Shown here: positions 8,167 through 16,360 of the stretch, piece after piece
Layout of the letters: each line of letters begins with the position of its first letter
Numbering within the stretch: the first letter of the stretch is position 1
DNA from: Marinococcus halotolerans DSM 16375
Lineage (GTDB): Bacteria; Bacillota; Bacilli; Bacillales; Marinococcaceae
Assembly: GCF_000420725.1 (NCBI RefSeq)
Contig: NZ_ATVM01000008.1
Coordinates: 1-64,000 of the forward strand
Reading direction: 5' to 3'
Length of the DNA stretch: 64,000 nucleotides
Program-made: the position numbers and the translations under genes
Notes under the pieces: model-generated
What the model saw: the letters and a program-made list of their open reading frames with translations, nothing else
Databases searched by the model: none
What the model was told of the DNA's origin: nothing

Positions 8167-8838
8167 TTAGTCTACTACTGTTACTTCAACGTCCTGACGA
8201 CCAAACGCGAATGCGTCGGATTTCGTTGGTACGTGGATGTCAATGCGGTCGTCATTGATCGCTCCGCCGATGTCTGCTGCTTCATACGTGCCCATGCCTT
8301 CGATTTTTACTGTGGAGCCGAGCGGGATGACGTCCGGGTCTACGGCGATGACGTTGGCGTCACGGTCGTTGTTCAGGTTGACGCCTGTTGCAGTGATGCC
8401 GCTGCAGCCGGCACATTCAGCTGTATATGCGGTAGCTTCCATCGTCATAGTGTCGCCGCCGCCAGTGCTTTCAGAGGACTCGGACGTCGACGCTCCTGCT
8501 ACTTCTTCGCTGGACTCACTGGAGGAATCAGAAGAGCCGCCAAGAGCTGCCTGTGTTTGTGGGCCGGCAACGCCGAAGTAGTCACCTGCTGGGGAAGAAA
8601 TATCGTTAGCTTCCTGGAAGTCTTTTACAGCACTGAGCGTTCTAGGACCGAATGTAGAACCAGTATAGCCGTGGAAGTATCCTTTTTCTTTCAGCGTATC
8701 CTGAAGCTCTGCAACAGAAGAGTTTACGTCGCCGTAAGTCATAGAACCATGATCACCGATCGAAGCGTCTGCTGCCTGTGGTGCTCCGAATACTACTCCT
8801 GCTGTAATTGCTGTACCGAACAATGTTTTTTTCATCAT
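8167..8838 (-). CDS. Secreted peptidoglycan-binding and 3D-domain protein (YocH-like)
   Basis: The start at 8838 (GGGGGA upstream) gives MMKKTLFGTAITAGVVFGAP and a cleavage region near AADAS, a typical signal peptide. About residues 30-95 form a peptidoglycan-binding type 1 repeat (VAELQDTLKEKGYF, FGPRTLSAVKDFQ). A Ser/Glu-rich linker then leads to a C-terminal 3D domain (about 135-223), with TAYTAECAGCSG and the three-Asp pattern in VDPDVIPLG, AADIGGAI and DDRIDIHV. This domain is a double-psi barrel found in lytic transglycosylase-like cell-wall enzymes such as B. subtilis YocH. A role in wall turnover outside the membrane is likely. The linker and domain are unusually acidic, fitting a saline milieu. 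Confidence 0.9.
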   Translation of the reverse strand: MMKKTLFGTAITAGVVFGAPQAADASIGDHGSMTYGDVNSSVAELQDTLKEKGYFHGYTGSTFGPRTLSAVKDFQEANDISSPAGDYFGVAGPQTQAALGGSSDSSSESSEEVAGASTSESSESTGGGDTMTMEATAYTAECAGCSGITATGVNLNNDRDANVIAVDPDVIPLGSTVKIEGMGTYEAADIGGAINDDRIDIHVPTKSDAFAFGRQDVEVTVVD

Positions 8839-9299
8839 GTGAATCGTCCCCCATAAAATATAATTAATTTGTTTATTCGCCCTAATGACGAAAGCCATTG
8901 AAAAGTTTGCCTATATGTTTACTTGCCTTTACGTCGTCACTGCATTGCTTATCATATTGTTTTACTGCTGCTGTTTTTTTGTGCCGTCTCTCAAACACAA
9001 CGCTACCGATTATGCCTTGAAAAAGCCCAAATGGCAATAACATTAATTTAGTTGTAATCTAACCTTAATAGTTTTTCATATTATGTAAAATTAGAGGGGC
9101 TTTCCGCACATATTCTACGTAAAACTGCCGTATTTGTACTCATCACCTGGGGAACTATATTTAAAATATTACGCCACTATTACAAAAAGACCGTTTTTAC
9201 GTAACATTATTTGAAATAAATGAAGGAAATGCTTTTGAAATTTGCTGATACGGGGTAAATCCACTAATTTTTACGATTTTCTACGGCCTGCCAATAACT
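8839..9299. other. Non-coding interval upstream of the 3D-domain gene
   Basis: Over 450 bp without a coding frame. It is AT-rich and must hold the promoter and leader of the secreted 3D-domain protein. I looked for a ydaO-type c-di-AMP riboswitch and for WalR direct repeats and found no convincing match to either. Confidence 0.5.
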
Positions 9300-9341
9300 A
9301 AAAAAGCCCATGCAGCTCTTCTTTTGAGAAGGCTGCATGGG
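9300..9341 (-). terminator. Rho-independent terminator of the GvpO-like operon
   Basis: On the minus strand CCCATGCAGC pairs with GCTGCATGGG, followed by CTTTTTT. Confidence 0.85.
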
Positions 9342-9372
9342 AACGTGCACCGTTGAATCTTTATAGTAAGGT

Positions 9373-10026
9373 TTATTTCACCTGCTTATATGAAGTAACC
9401 TCCAGGTCTTCGTCTACGGTGGCTTCGTACGTTTCTACTTTTGTTTTTCTGCCATCGTTGTTCAGCACATCAATCTTTACGTGCCATACACCGTCTTTTT
9501 CTTCTGTAGAAGTGATACGTTTTGGTTCATCAGCTACGTAGTTTTCGAAAAATGCATTGACGCTGTCCATTACTTCGGTAAGCCGTGGGCCATTCTGTTT
9601 GGATTTTTTCTTTTTAGAAGGCGCTGGCTTTCCTTTGGAGGCTGAGCCCGACGCGTTTCCAGCATTTTTTAACTGCGGCCTGGCTTCATTTTTAGAAACC
9701 ATTCTTGCTTTTTTAGGCGCCTGTTTTTCATTTTTATTCTCTGAAGACGAGCCTGACATGCCGGGAATCTTTGCTTTCGATTTTTCTGCGGTCTGCTTTA
9801 CGCTGTTTTTGGCTTCCCCAGCTTTTTTCAGCGGTTTATTCAAAAAGGAAGAGGCCCTCCCTTCATTTTCTTCCTCCGAAGCTTCGGTTTTTTCCTTCGG
9901 CTCTTCGGACGATTCCTCCCCGCTGTCGTTCTTTTTTATTCCCTTCGTAATCATCGGAATGGCTCCTCCGATCAAGCTTCCGGCTGCCATCAGCCCATAG
10001 GTAACCTTATCTTTTTTATCAGTCAT
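9373..10026 (-). CDS. Protein with GvpO-like C-terminal domain and charged linker
   Basis: This 217-aa protein starts with a Gly-rich hydrophobic stretch (YGLMAAGSLIGGAIPMI, about residues 10-26) like YtxH-type anchors. A long low-complexity Lys/Glu/Ser linker follows (about 30-145). The C-terminal ~70 residues contain RLTEVMDSVNAFFENY, DGVWHVKIDVL and YEATVDEDLEVTSYKQV. The W-x-V-x-(V/I)-(E/D) strand and the Y-E-x-x-x-D-x-x-x-x-x-x-S-Y ending follow the pattern of gas vesicle protein GvpO, but no other gvp gene is in the window. The neighbour upstream (51 bp gap) is probably cotranscribed. The GvpO assignment is by motif pattern only. Confidence 0.55.
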   Translation of the reverse strand: MTDKKDKVTYGLMAAGSLIGGAIPMITKGIKKNDSGEESSEEPKEKTEASEEENEGRASSFLNKPLKKAGEAKNSVKQTAEKSKAKIPGMSGSSSENKNEKQAPKKARMVSKNEARPQLKNAGNASGSASKGKPAPSKKKKSKQNGPRLTEVMDSVNAFFENYVADEPKRITSTEEKDGVWHVKIDVLNNDGRKTKVETYEATVDEDLEVTSYKQVK

Positions 10027-10077
10027 TATGTTTTCCCCTTTCTTTAATGCCCGAATCTAAATGACCCTGCTAAATCT

Positions 10078-10875
10078 CTATCTGTCGGCACGGGCTTTGA
10101 TAGACGAAGCTTTTTTTATGCTTTTGCTGTTTTTCGCGGAGTCGGCTTTAATTTCTTTCATTAAAGTCTCCCAGGAATTTTCCATAAAATCATTTTTTAC
10201 CTGCTGTTTGAGTTCTTCTTTGACTTCTGTATACATGTCATTTTTCCATTCTACAGCCAGTGTATGTGTAACTTCATGGACAAGCCTCTCATGTGCAGCT
10301 TTCGATAGAAAAGAAGAGGACGCTGGAGCCGATTTTTCTTTGCTGCCGGTCTCTGCTTCACTTTCCGGCACTGTATTTTCAGACAGGGATTCGTTATTAT
10401 TCTCAGCAGATGTTTCGTCACTCCCGTGATCCGCCTCGTTAACCTGCTTCATAATTTCCTGAATCATGCCTTCTTTGTCCTCTTTCGTTATTTGCAGTCC
10501 ACTATTTGTCGCCAGTTTTTTAACCGCCGGCTTTTCCATGGAATAAAGGTTAATTTCTTCTTCATTCCCATCTTTATTCGTAATAATGACCCCGGCGTAA
10601 TTCTCTTCATTTTTTTGACTGGCGGAAGTATTTTCTGCCTTTTCTGTTTCCTCATTATGAATCGTCAGTTTAGACCCGGCCGTTTGATTCATAATTTCAT
10701 CAATCATATCCTGTTTTCTGGTTGATTTAATTTTTAAGCCGCTGTCTTTTGCCAATGCTTTAATAGCTTTATTACTCAAAACCCGAAGATTTACCTTTTC
10801 TTCCATTCCCCCATTATCGACGATGACTACTGCCGATTCCTGGAACTTATCGGAAGTTGATTCTCGTACAGCCAT
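10078..10875 (-). CDS. Acidic protein with two tandem helix-extended-helix-like repeats
   Basis: This 265-aa protein has two similar N-terminal modules of about 50 residues. One (residues ~15-65) contains EEKVNLRVLSNKAIKALAKD and DMIDEIMNQ. The other (~93-143) contains EEEINLYSMEKPAVKKLATN and EGMIQEIMKQ. Each pairs a beta-hairpin with a helix-turn-helix ending in a conserved I-x-E-I-M, like SAP/HeH or LEM-type folds. A Ser/Glu linker and a helical, charged C-terminus (about 185-265) follow. There is no signal peptide. It precedes the GvpO-like gene in one operon that ends in a strong terminator. The function is not known; I do not recognise the whole protein. Confidence 0.6.
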   Translation of the reverse strand: MAVRESTSDKFQESAVVIVDNGGMEEKVNLRVLSNKAIKALAKDSGLKIKSTRKQDMIDEIMNQTAGSKLTIHNEETEKAENTSASQKNEENYAGVIITNKDGNEEEINLYSMEKPAVKKLATNSGLQITKEDKEGMIQEIMKQVNEADHGSDETSAENNNESLSENTVPESEAETGSKEKSAPASSSFLSKAAHERLVHEVTHTLAVEWKNDMYTEVKEELKQQVKNDFMENSWETLMKEIKADSAKNSKSIKKASSIKARADR

Positions 10876-11150
10876 CGGTTATCCCTCATTTCCCACCCGT
10901 TCCCGGAAATTTTTAAAAAATTTCTAGCACAGATTAATAATTGCCAAAAATTTCTTCCTGTGTTTAACAGCCTTTACCTTATATACCCCGAAATCAAACT
11001 TAATAAGTACAAAACTTCCTTTCACTCCTATTTTTCAATAGCCGCCGATAAATAAAACAGCCGCCTTTCTCCTGAGGAGAACAAGACAGCTATCACTAAA
11101 AAAGGCTTTTAACTGTTAAAAAAAGTGATGACTGACGTTAATGCGGGCAT
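10876..11150. other. Non-coding interval
   Basis: Promoter region of the 265-aa gene and spacer to the next terminator. A GGGTAT reads on the minus strand near 10983-10988 (TATATACCCC on plus) and could be a SigB-type -10, but no good -35 stands at the right distance. Nothing else is supported. Confidence 0.4.
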
Positions 11151-11188
11151 AAAAAATAACCCTTCAAGAGTTAAGCAATCTCGAAGGG
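11151..11188 (-). terminator. Terminator candidate of the winged-helix pair
   Basis: On the minus strand CCCTTCGAGA pairs with an imperfect partner ending GAAGGG, followed by TTATTTTTT. It lies 74 bp after the 107-aa gene. Confidence 0.6.
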
Positions 11189-11261
11189 ATTGTTACAGTA
11201 TTTATGATTTTAAGAGCAGCATTTACAAATGCCCCTGTAACCAGACAAAAACTTAGCTGTG

Positions 11262-11585
11262 TCACTTTCGTTTTGACCCGGCTTCTGTTTTATTCAGTTT
11301 AAAGTACAGCCGCTTTTTTTCTTCCCATGTCTGAAGATATCCCCAAAAGCGTAAATCGTTTACAATATTTTCTACATCCTCTTTCGTGACAAAATGATTG
11401 CACGTTGAGGCAAGAAAATCGAGCGACCGGGCGATCCACCTTTGTTCCGGATGGTTCTCATGGGCCTGAACCAGCTGGTAGAGCACAGTAGCGTGATCAA
11501 CACTCGTCTGTTGGATAAAACTACTGCTGATATGCAATGTATCCTGCTCCTTTATGACTACATCATATACGCTTTTACGAGGCAT
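11262..11585 (-). CDS. Small hypothetical protein, second of a translationally linked pair
   Basis: This 107-aa protein starts MPRKSVYDVVIK at 11585, where GAGGAGGAAGTAT gives a near-perfect ribosome site. A longer frame starting at 11606 overlaps the upstream stop as TAATG but has a weak site. The C-terminal half (VTKEDVENIVNDLRFWGYL, then KKRLYFKL) reads like a winged-helix strand-helix unit. The first gene of the pair is a clearer winged helix. Such small DNA-binding pairs occur in Bacillus phages and mobile elements. No exact family is recognised. Confidence 0.6.
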   Translation of the reverse strand: MPRKSVYDVVIKEQDTLHISSSFIQQTSVDHATVLYQLVQAHENHPEQRWIARSLDFLASTCNHFVTKEDVENIVNDLRFWGYLQTWEEKKRLYFKLNKTEAGSKRK

Positions 11586-11605
11586 ATACTTCCTCCTCGT
11601 TTTCA

Positions 11606-11911
11606 TTATATGGCTAAACGATAGTAATTAAGATTCTCACCATACAGCTTTTGTTTCTCTACAAGTCCTAATCGTTGTAATTTTCTAACTTTTTTCCGCG
11701 TATAACGCTCTGACATCTCTGTCTGCGCTGCAAGTTCAGCCTCCAGGCAGTGAAACCATCCATCCTCCAGAAATCCAAAATAAGCAGTCTGATCTTTAAA
11801 TTCGTTTACAAGCGCACTGTATATTACCGCTTCCCCGTATCCAACCTCTCTTATAATTGCTGGATTAACGCCCTCGTATATTGTTTGTTGATACTCTCTA
11901 TTTTCCAGCAA
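11606..11911 (-). CDS. Small winged-helix DNA-binding protein
   Basis: This 101-aa protein contains GYGEAVIYSALVNEF, LAAQTEMSERYTRKKVRKLQ and a short wing ending RLGLVEKQKLYGENLNYYRL. This is a typical winged-helix layout seen in phage replication-organiser (DnaD-N-like) and plasmid-type proteins. Its stop overlaps a possible start of the next gene. It may be a relic of a mobile element or a small regulator; partner genes that would decide this are absent. Confidence 0.6.
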   Translation of the reverse strand: MLENREYQQTIYEGVNPAIIREVGYGEAVIYSALVNEFKDQTAYFGFLEDGWFHCLEAELAAQTEMSERYTRKKVRKLQRLGLVEKQKLYGENLNYYRLAI

Positions 11912-12227
11912 GAGCTACCCCTCCACTACTATCAGATTACCTGGCGAGTCTGCTTTTTACGATTTTATCGGTTCTTTTTTCCCATCCTATCGTATAAAAA
12001 AGCTTTTGAAAACCATTACATTACAAAAATATTACAAGAAAACTGCTTTTATTTGCCACTAATTGCAGGCTTAAAGTGTAACCTATCAACTCAGACAAAG
12101 ACCTGGAGCATAGCCGGCATTAAAAGCCATATTCCTCTATCAATACTTTTATTTTTACTTTTCACCGGGAATATAAGGCTTAGATTGCATTGAATAAATT
12201 AACCGCCCAGAAAGAAGGTCAATTACT
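11912..12227. other. Non-coding interval between divergent genes
   Basis: AT-rich spacer between the divergently read winged-helix pair and the 111-aa gene. It should hold both promoters. I see no palindrome or structured RNA that stands out. Confidence 0.5.
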
Positions 12228-12563
12228 ATGGAAGAAACAAAATACCGGGCAGTGATGCTTCAGAAGGACGGCACGTTAGTGGAACGGCACTACACCCGGG
12301 GACAACTGTTTGGTAATGGAAAAAGCGTGAACCTTCGGGACAGCCACTGTCATGTGCTCCCGGACGTATGGGCTGTAGGTTTTTATGAACTGCCGGAAGA
12401 AATTGAAGAGGTTTGGGCTGAAACAAAAGACTCCTCTTTTCCTCTTCCAGCTATCTTTTTCAGCTACAACCCTCATACTCAGGCTATGGCTAATATGAGT
12501 GACAAATTGATCGAACAAACGAAATCCGAAATCCGGCAGGCTGAGATCAGTAAAAGCAATTAG
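12228..12563 (+). CDS. Hypothetical protein
   Basis: This 111-aa cytoplasmic-looking protein has no recognised motif. Features are a Tyr/Arg-rich start (YRAVMLQKDGTLVERHY), an HCHV string near residue 40, an aromatic middle (DVWAVGFYELPEEIEEVW) and a charged helical end. A moderate ribosome site (AGAAGG) precedes the ATG, and a strong terminator follows 6 bp after the stop. The well-bounded transcription unit supports a real gene, but no function can be given. Confidence 0.55.
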   Translation: MEETKYRAVMLQKDGTLVERHYTRGQLFGNGKSVNLRDSHCHVLPDVWAVGFYELPEEIEEVWAETKDSSFPLPAIFFSYNPHTQAMANMSDKLIEQTKSEIRQAEISKSN

Positions 12564-12568
12564 CCACA

Positions 12569-12613
12569 AAAAAAGCAATGCCGTTCCATTAAGCTGGAAA
12601 GGCATTGCTTTTT
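12569..12613. terminator. Bidirectional rho-independent terminator
   Basis: AAAAAGCAATGCC pairs with GGCATTGCTTTTT. It ends the 111-aa gene on plus and the LacI gene on minus. Confidence 0.85.
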
Positions 12614-12635
12614 ATTGTACCCAGGCTTTGGTGCT

Positions 12636-13664
12636 TCATTGAACAGGCTCCTGCAGAGTCATTTTGTTTTCGGCTGTAGTCTGCCGTACTTTTATTTCCG
12701 GAGTCAAAATAATCGTTCTGCTTGATTGTTTTTTTCCTTTAATCTGGTCTACAAGCGTCTGGGTAACAATTTCTCCCATTTCCACAATTGGCTGGGAGAT
12801 CGTAGTCAGTGGCGGATGGCTTAAAACAGCAATGAACGTATCATCAAATCCTACTACAGAAAAGGTTTCCGGCACGCTTTTTCCGATTCCTCTCGCCCCC
12901 TGGATGCTTCCTATCGCCAGAAAATCTGTAAGAGCAAATGCCGCACTGACATTAATGTCTTTTCGCAGCGCTTCCATTACAGCCTGTTCTGCCTGCTGGG
13001 TAGTCATCAGCTCTTCGATAATTTTAACATTCTTTTTAGGGATTCCCGCCTCTTCAAATTTTGCATAAAATCCTCTCAAACGGTTCTGTTCGCTTGAATT
13101 ATCTAAATCGCCAACCAGCAGCAGTACTTTTTGGTGCTTTAAACCAAGCAGATGCTGGGCAGCCAGGTAGCCTCCCCGAAAATCATCCACCAGTACAGTG
13201 CTGACAGCAAGGGTCGGAATGTCACGGGAGACCAGCACTACAGGGATGTCTTGGTTCATAAATTCCTTTAGGGCTTCCATATTATGCATACCGGTGCCAA
13301 GAACCACTCCATCCACCTTTTTTTGGTTAAGCCACCACAAATACTGGACTTCCTTTTCCGGATCGTTATCTGTGTTGCATATAACTACGCTGTATCCATT
13401 TGCGTGTCCGGTGTCTTCTACACTTCTTGCAAGCTCCGCGAAAAAAGGGTTTGCAATGTCAGGGATCACCAGCCCGATGGTATGCGTGTGCTTGCCTGTG
13501 AGCGCGGAGGCTACCATGCTCGGATGATACCCTACTTCTTCTATAATCTTTAGTATTCGTTTTTTTGTTTTCTGTCCGACGTCGGCTTTGTCATTGATGA
13601 CTTTTGACACTGTAGCAATCGAAACTCCTGCCCGTTCTGCCACATCGTAGATGGTTGGTTTCAT
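12636..13664 (-). CDS. LacI/GalR-family repressor of the sugar cluster
   Basis: This 342-aa protein has the canonical LacI head TIYDVAERAGVSIATVSKVI (residues 3-22), the hinge segment and a periplasmic-binding-like core (TIGLVIPDIANPFFAELA). The last gene before it in the same direction is a sugar porter. The start at 13664 follows GAGGAG at ideal spacing; upstream in-frame Met codons would add an unneeded basic tail. It likely represses the adjacent dehydrogenase/isomerase genes. Two AAGCGCTT palindromes (18671-18694 and about 19743-19758) fit the operator shape of LacI proteins, although CcpA, also a LacI relative, reads similar sites. Confidence 0.9.
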   Translation of the reverse strand: MKPTIYDVAERAGVSIATVSKVINDKADVGQKTKKRILKIIEEVGYHPSMVASALTGKHTHTIGLVIPDIANPFFAELARSVEDTGHANGYSVVICNTDNDPEKEVQYLWWLNQKKVDGVVLGTGMHNMEALKEFMNQDIPVVLVSRDIPTLAVSTVLVDDFRGGYLAAQHLLGLKHQKVLLLVGDLDNSSEQNRLRGFYAKFEEAGIPKKNVKIIEELMTTQQAEQAVMEALRKDINVSAAFALTDFLAIGSIQGARGIGKSVPETFSVVGFDDTFIAVLSHPPLTTISQPIVEMGEIVTQTLVDQIKGKKQSSRTIILTPEIKVRQTTAENKMTLQEPVQ

Positions 13665-13821
13665 TTTTCTCCTCTTTCTTTTCCTTATTGACTTCCCTCT
13701 TTCCTTCATCATTTATACTTATTGACGGTTAATTATAAACAAATAAATGCGGTATATTCAATTACCTGCGTTTTATTCACGACCTGCCTCCAAGCTTTTT
13801 CCGGCAGTGTTTTTCAGTTGC

Positions 13822-13848
13822 GAAAAGCCGGAGATTATCCGGCTTTTC
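13822..13848. terminator. Hairpin terminator after the sugar porter
   Basis: GAAAAGCCGGA pairs with TCCGGCTTTTC around a 5-nt loop, giving a perfect 11-bp stem with a short T run. It separates the porter from the LacI gene. Confidence 0.7.
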
Positions 13849-13909
13849 AAACTTACGCTTTTAATTTAAAGACAGCATGTTTTTAAAAATACTTGGCATC
13901 TTCGCTGCA

Positions 13910-15349
13910 TCAAGAAGACTTGGCCTGTTTATCTGCTTTATCCTGATCGCTTTTAGATTTTTTATCAAACCAGATCTGCTCGATTTCTTCGAGCGATTTA
14001 TTTTTTGTTTCAGGCACGAATTTCCATATAAAGAAAAAGGCGAATGTGCTGACAGCACCGTAAATCATAAACGAACCGACACCAAAGGCTGCATTTAGCG
14101 GCGGAAAGGTAGCTGAAGCTGTCAGGTTAGCACCCCAGAGGAGTGTCACAGCTAAAGACATAGCCTGTCCTCTGATTTTGTTTGGAAATATTTCTGAAAG
14201 CATTACCCAGGTAACAGCGCCCCAGGTCATTTGGAAAAACGCCACAAATCCTAGAATGAATATGAGTGTCGCCACGCCGTAGATGCCTGTAAAAAACAGG
14301 GTCGCTACAGTAAACAAACAAATCGCACATCCTGCAGACCCCAGCAGAAGCAGGAATTTCCTTCCGCTTCTGTCAATCAGGCGAATAGCAATTAAGGAAA
14401 CAACGACGCCGATAGCCCCTACTAATATAGTTTGCAGCATCGAAGCAGACTGTCCAGCACCGAGGCTTTCAAAAATACGCGGAGCATAATAAAGAATAAT
14501 ATTGATCCCGATAAACTGCTGCAAAACGGCAATGGTAAAGCCTACAACCAGAACTAGTTTTCCGTAGTAAAACAGATTAACCTTCTGGGTTTTGGTGTTG
14601 AGTGACTCTTGGATGCTTGAAAGTGTACGGCTTGCGGCCTCCTTGGATCCCTGTAATTTTTCCAGGACGTTATATGCCTGGGTATCTGCATTTTTAAGAG
14701 CCAGGTACCTTGGCGTTTCCGGTATAAATAGTAACAGGAAGAAAAACAGCGCTGCCGGCACGAGCTCTGAGGCGAACATCAGTCTCCAGCCAGTGTCATC
14801 AACCCATGCACTTGACTGTCCCCGCACGATCCACCAGTTGACGATGTAAACTACAGTCTGCCCGAAAACGACGGCCATGTTGTAGAGTACCACAAGCTTT
14901 CCCCGAATGTGCTGAGGACTCATTTCACTGATGTATACCGGCGCGATCGCCGAGGCAAGGCCTACACCAATACCACCGAGAATACGGTACAGGTTAAATG
15001 TAATTAACAAAGATAATGTCGGTTCGCCCCGGGTGAAAAAGAACAGCTCCGGATAAGCAGAACCCAGGGCTGACAAAGCAAATAAAGTCGCGGCAATAAT
15101 CAGAGTGTTCCGCCGGCCGATACTGTTCGCTATTATGCCTGATATCAAAGCCCCGATTATACAACCGGCAAGAGCACTTGAGACGGTCAAGCCGTGGACC
15201 AGCGACCCCAGCCCTAAGCTGTCCACCAGATACAGCTGCACTGATTGTTCCGCTCCGGCAATAACTGCTGTATCGTACCCAAAAAGCAGTCCCCCCAATG
15301 AAGCGACAAGCGCTACTGAAACAATATAAAATCTTTGGCTGTTTTTCAT
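13910..15349 (-). CDS. MFS sugar porter (XylE/IolT type)
   Basis: This 479-aa, 12-helix protein has all sugar-porter signatures: FGYDTAVIAGAE after TM1, GRRNTLI in the loop after TM2, PVYISEMSPQHIRGKLV (the PESPR/RGxxv block), FIPETPRYL before the central loop, GINIILYYAPRIF in TM7 and FVPETKNKSLEEIE at the end. It is a proton symporter for a sugar or polyol. Position downstream of the IolI-like isomerase and dehydrogenases suggests import of their substrate. Its only good Shine-Dalgarno (AGGAGG, 15384-15389) lies 34 nt from the ATG, with a 7-bp hairpin between; see findings. Confidence 0.9.
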   Translation of the reverse strand: MKNSQRFYIVSVALVASLGGLLFGYDTAVIAGAEQSVQLYLVDSLGLGSLVHGLTVSSALAGCIIGALISGIIANSIGRRNTLIIAATLFALSALGSAYPELFFFTRGEPTLSLLITFNLYRILGGIGVGLASAIAPVYISEMSPQHIRGKLVVLYNMAVVFGQTVVYIVNWWIVRGQSSAWVDDTGWRLMFASELVPAALFFFLLLFIPETPRYLALKNADTQAYNVLEKLQGSKEAASRTLSSIQESLNTKTQKVNLFYYGKLVLVVGFTIAVLQQFIGINIILYYAPRIFESLGAGQSASMLQTILVGAIGVVVSLIAIRLIDRSGRKFLLLLGSAGCAICLFTVATLFFTGIYGVATLIFILGFVAFFQMTWGAVTWVMLSEIFPNKIRGQAMSLAVTLLWGANLTASATFPPLNAAFGVGSFMIYGAVSTFAFFFIWKFVPETKNKSLEEIEQIWFDKKSKSDQDKADKQAKSS

Positions 15350-15512
15350 TTGAATGTAAGAAGGGAAAGGCGCTCCCTTCCTTCCTCCTTTCTTTCCTTA
15401 AAGGAAATAGGCTCCCTATGAGTCTCCGTTTTCGTAGTTTCGAGAAAGAAGTTTATTCACTGTCAGCTTTTTACTGACTGATGAAAAGTCATTTGTAAGA
15501 ATTATCTGACCT

Positions 15513-16340
15513 TTACGCAAACATTTTATCCAATGCCTCTTTGACATACCGGTAAGACTGCTCTCCTAAGTCGTATTTCTCCATTTCCCAGTAGTCGGGC
15601 CGGAAGAGCTCCAGACCGACCATACGTATTTGTCCCGTTTTTTGCACTCTTTCTCCGATTTCCTTTAAAGGAATGACTCCAAGCCCCGGAAAGATACGGT
15701 CTTTATCTTCTAGCTCTTCTATTCGTGCGTGTTCTGCATCATTAATATGGAACACAAATATTTTTTCTGAAGGCGTGTCATCGATAGCGTCCAGAAACGA
15801 GCCGCCGGTGTAAAAGTGAAAAACGTCTAAAACGAGACCGACATTTTCACGGTTAACCTCATCCATAATCTTTCTCGCAGCTTCAAGGGTTTTCACCGAA
15901 AAATCCTGGATGCCTATAAATTCGAGTGCAATGTTCACCTGATATTTTTCTGCAATGTCGCTCATTTCCTGAAGCATCTGCACGCTGTCTTTGACGATCT
16001 TTTCATCTGACACGTCCGGCGGCCTCGGGCTCGGCACAGCAATAACATAGGAGGAACCAGCTGCATGGGCGATTTGGCACCATTTTTCTGTATCTTTTAA
16101 TACCTGCTCCCGCTCCTCTCCCTGCTTCAGGTTGAAGAATTCGATGGCGTTGATGGCATCTGCCTTGACGGAACTCCGCTCGAACAGCTTAGTCAGATCT
16201 TCGAGCGTATGCTTCTTCAAAAAGGCTTCAAGCTTATACGTCCTAAGCTCCACTACATCATAGCCTGCATGCTCGGCTACGAGAATATCTTCTTCTAATG
16301 TGCATTGATCCGTTGTAGAGCCGTTTAATCCATACAGCAT
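15513..16340 (-). CDS. iolI: Sugar isomerase/epimerase, IolI-like TIM barrel
   Basis: This 275-aa protein matches the length and layout of 2-keto-myo-inositol isomerase (IolI, 278 aa) and the wider xylose-isomerase-like TIM-barrel family. The four metal ligands are visible in order: Glu in NIALEFIG, Asp in VLDVFHFY, His in VFHINDAE and Glu in GLELFRPDYW. It follows a dehydrogenase by 20 bp and precedes the sugar porter. It would interconvert keto-inositols or keto-sugars made by the adjacent dehydrogenases. Close relatives of this fold act in 3-keto-glycoside and anhydro-sugar pathways, so the inositol label is tentative. Confidence 0.75.
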   Translation of the reverse strand: MLYGLNGSTTDQCTLEEDILVAEHAGYDVVELRTYKLEAFLKKHTLEDLTKLFERSSVKADAINAIEFFNLKQGEEREQVLKDTEKWCQIAHAAGSSYVIAVPSPRPPDVSDEKIVKDSVQMLQEMSDIAEKYQVNIALEFIGIQDFSVKTLEAARKIMDEVNRENVGLVLDVFHFYTGGSFLDAIDDTPSEKIFVFHINDAEHARIEELEDKDRIFPGLGVIPLKEIGERVQKTGQIRMVGLELFRPDYWEMEKYDLGEQSYRYVKEALDKMFA

Positions 16341-16360
16341 TGTTTTCCCCCTTTTACCTT

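Noticed and set aside
8839-9299. c-di-AMP (ydaO) riboswitch or WalR repeats before the 3D-domain gene
   Set aside because: These are common for such cell-wall genes, but the conserved ydaO strings are absent and GTAAA repeats are not at the right spacing.
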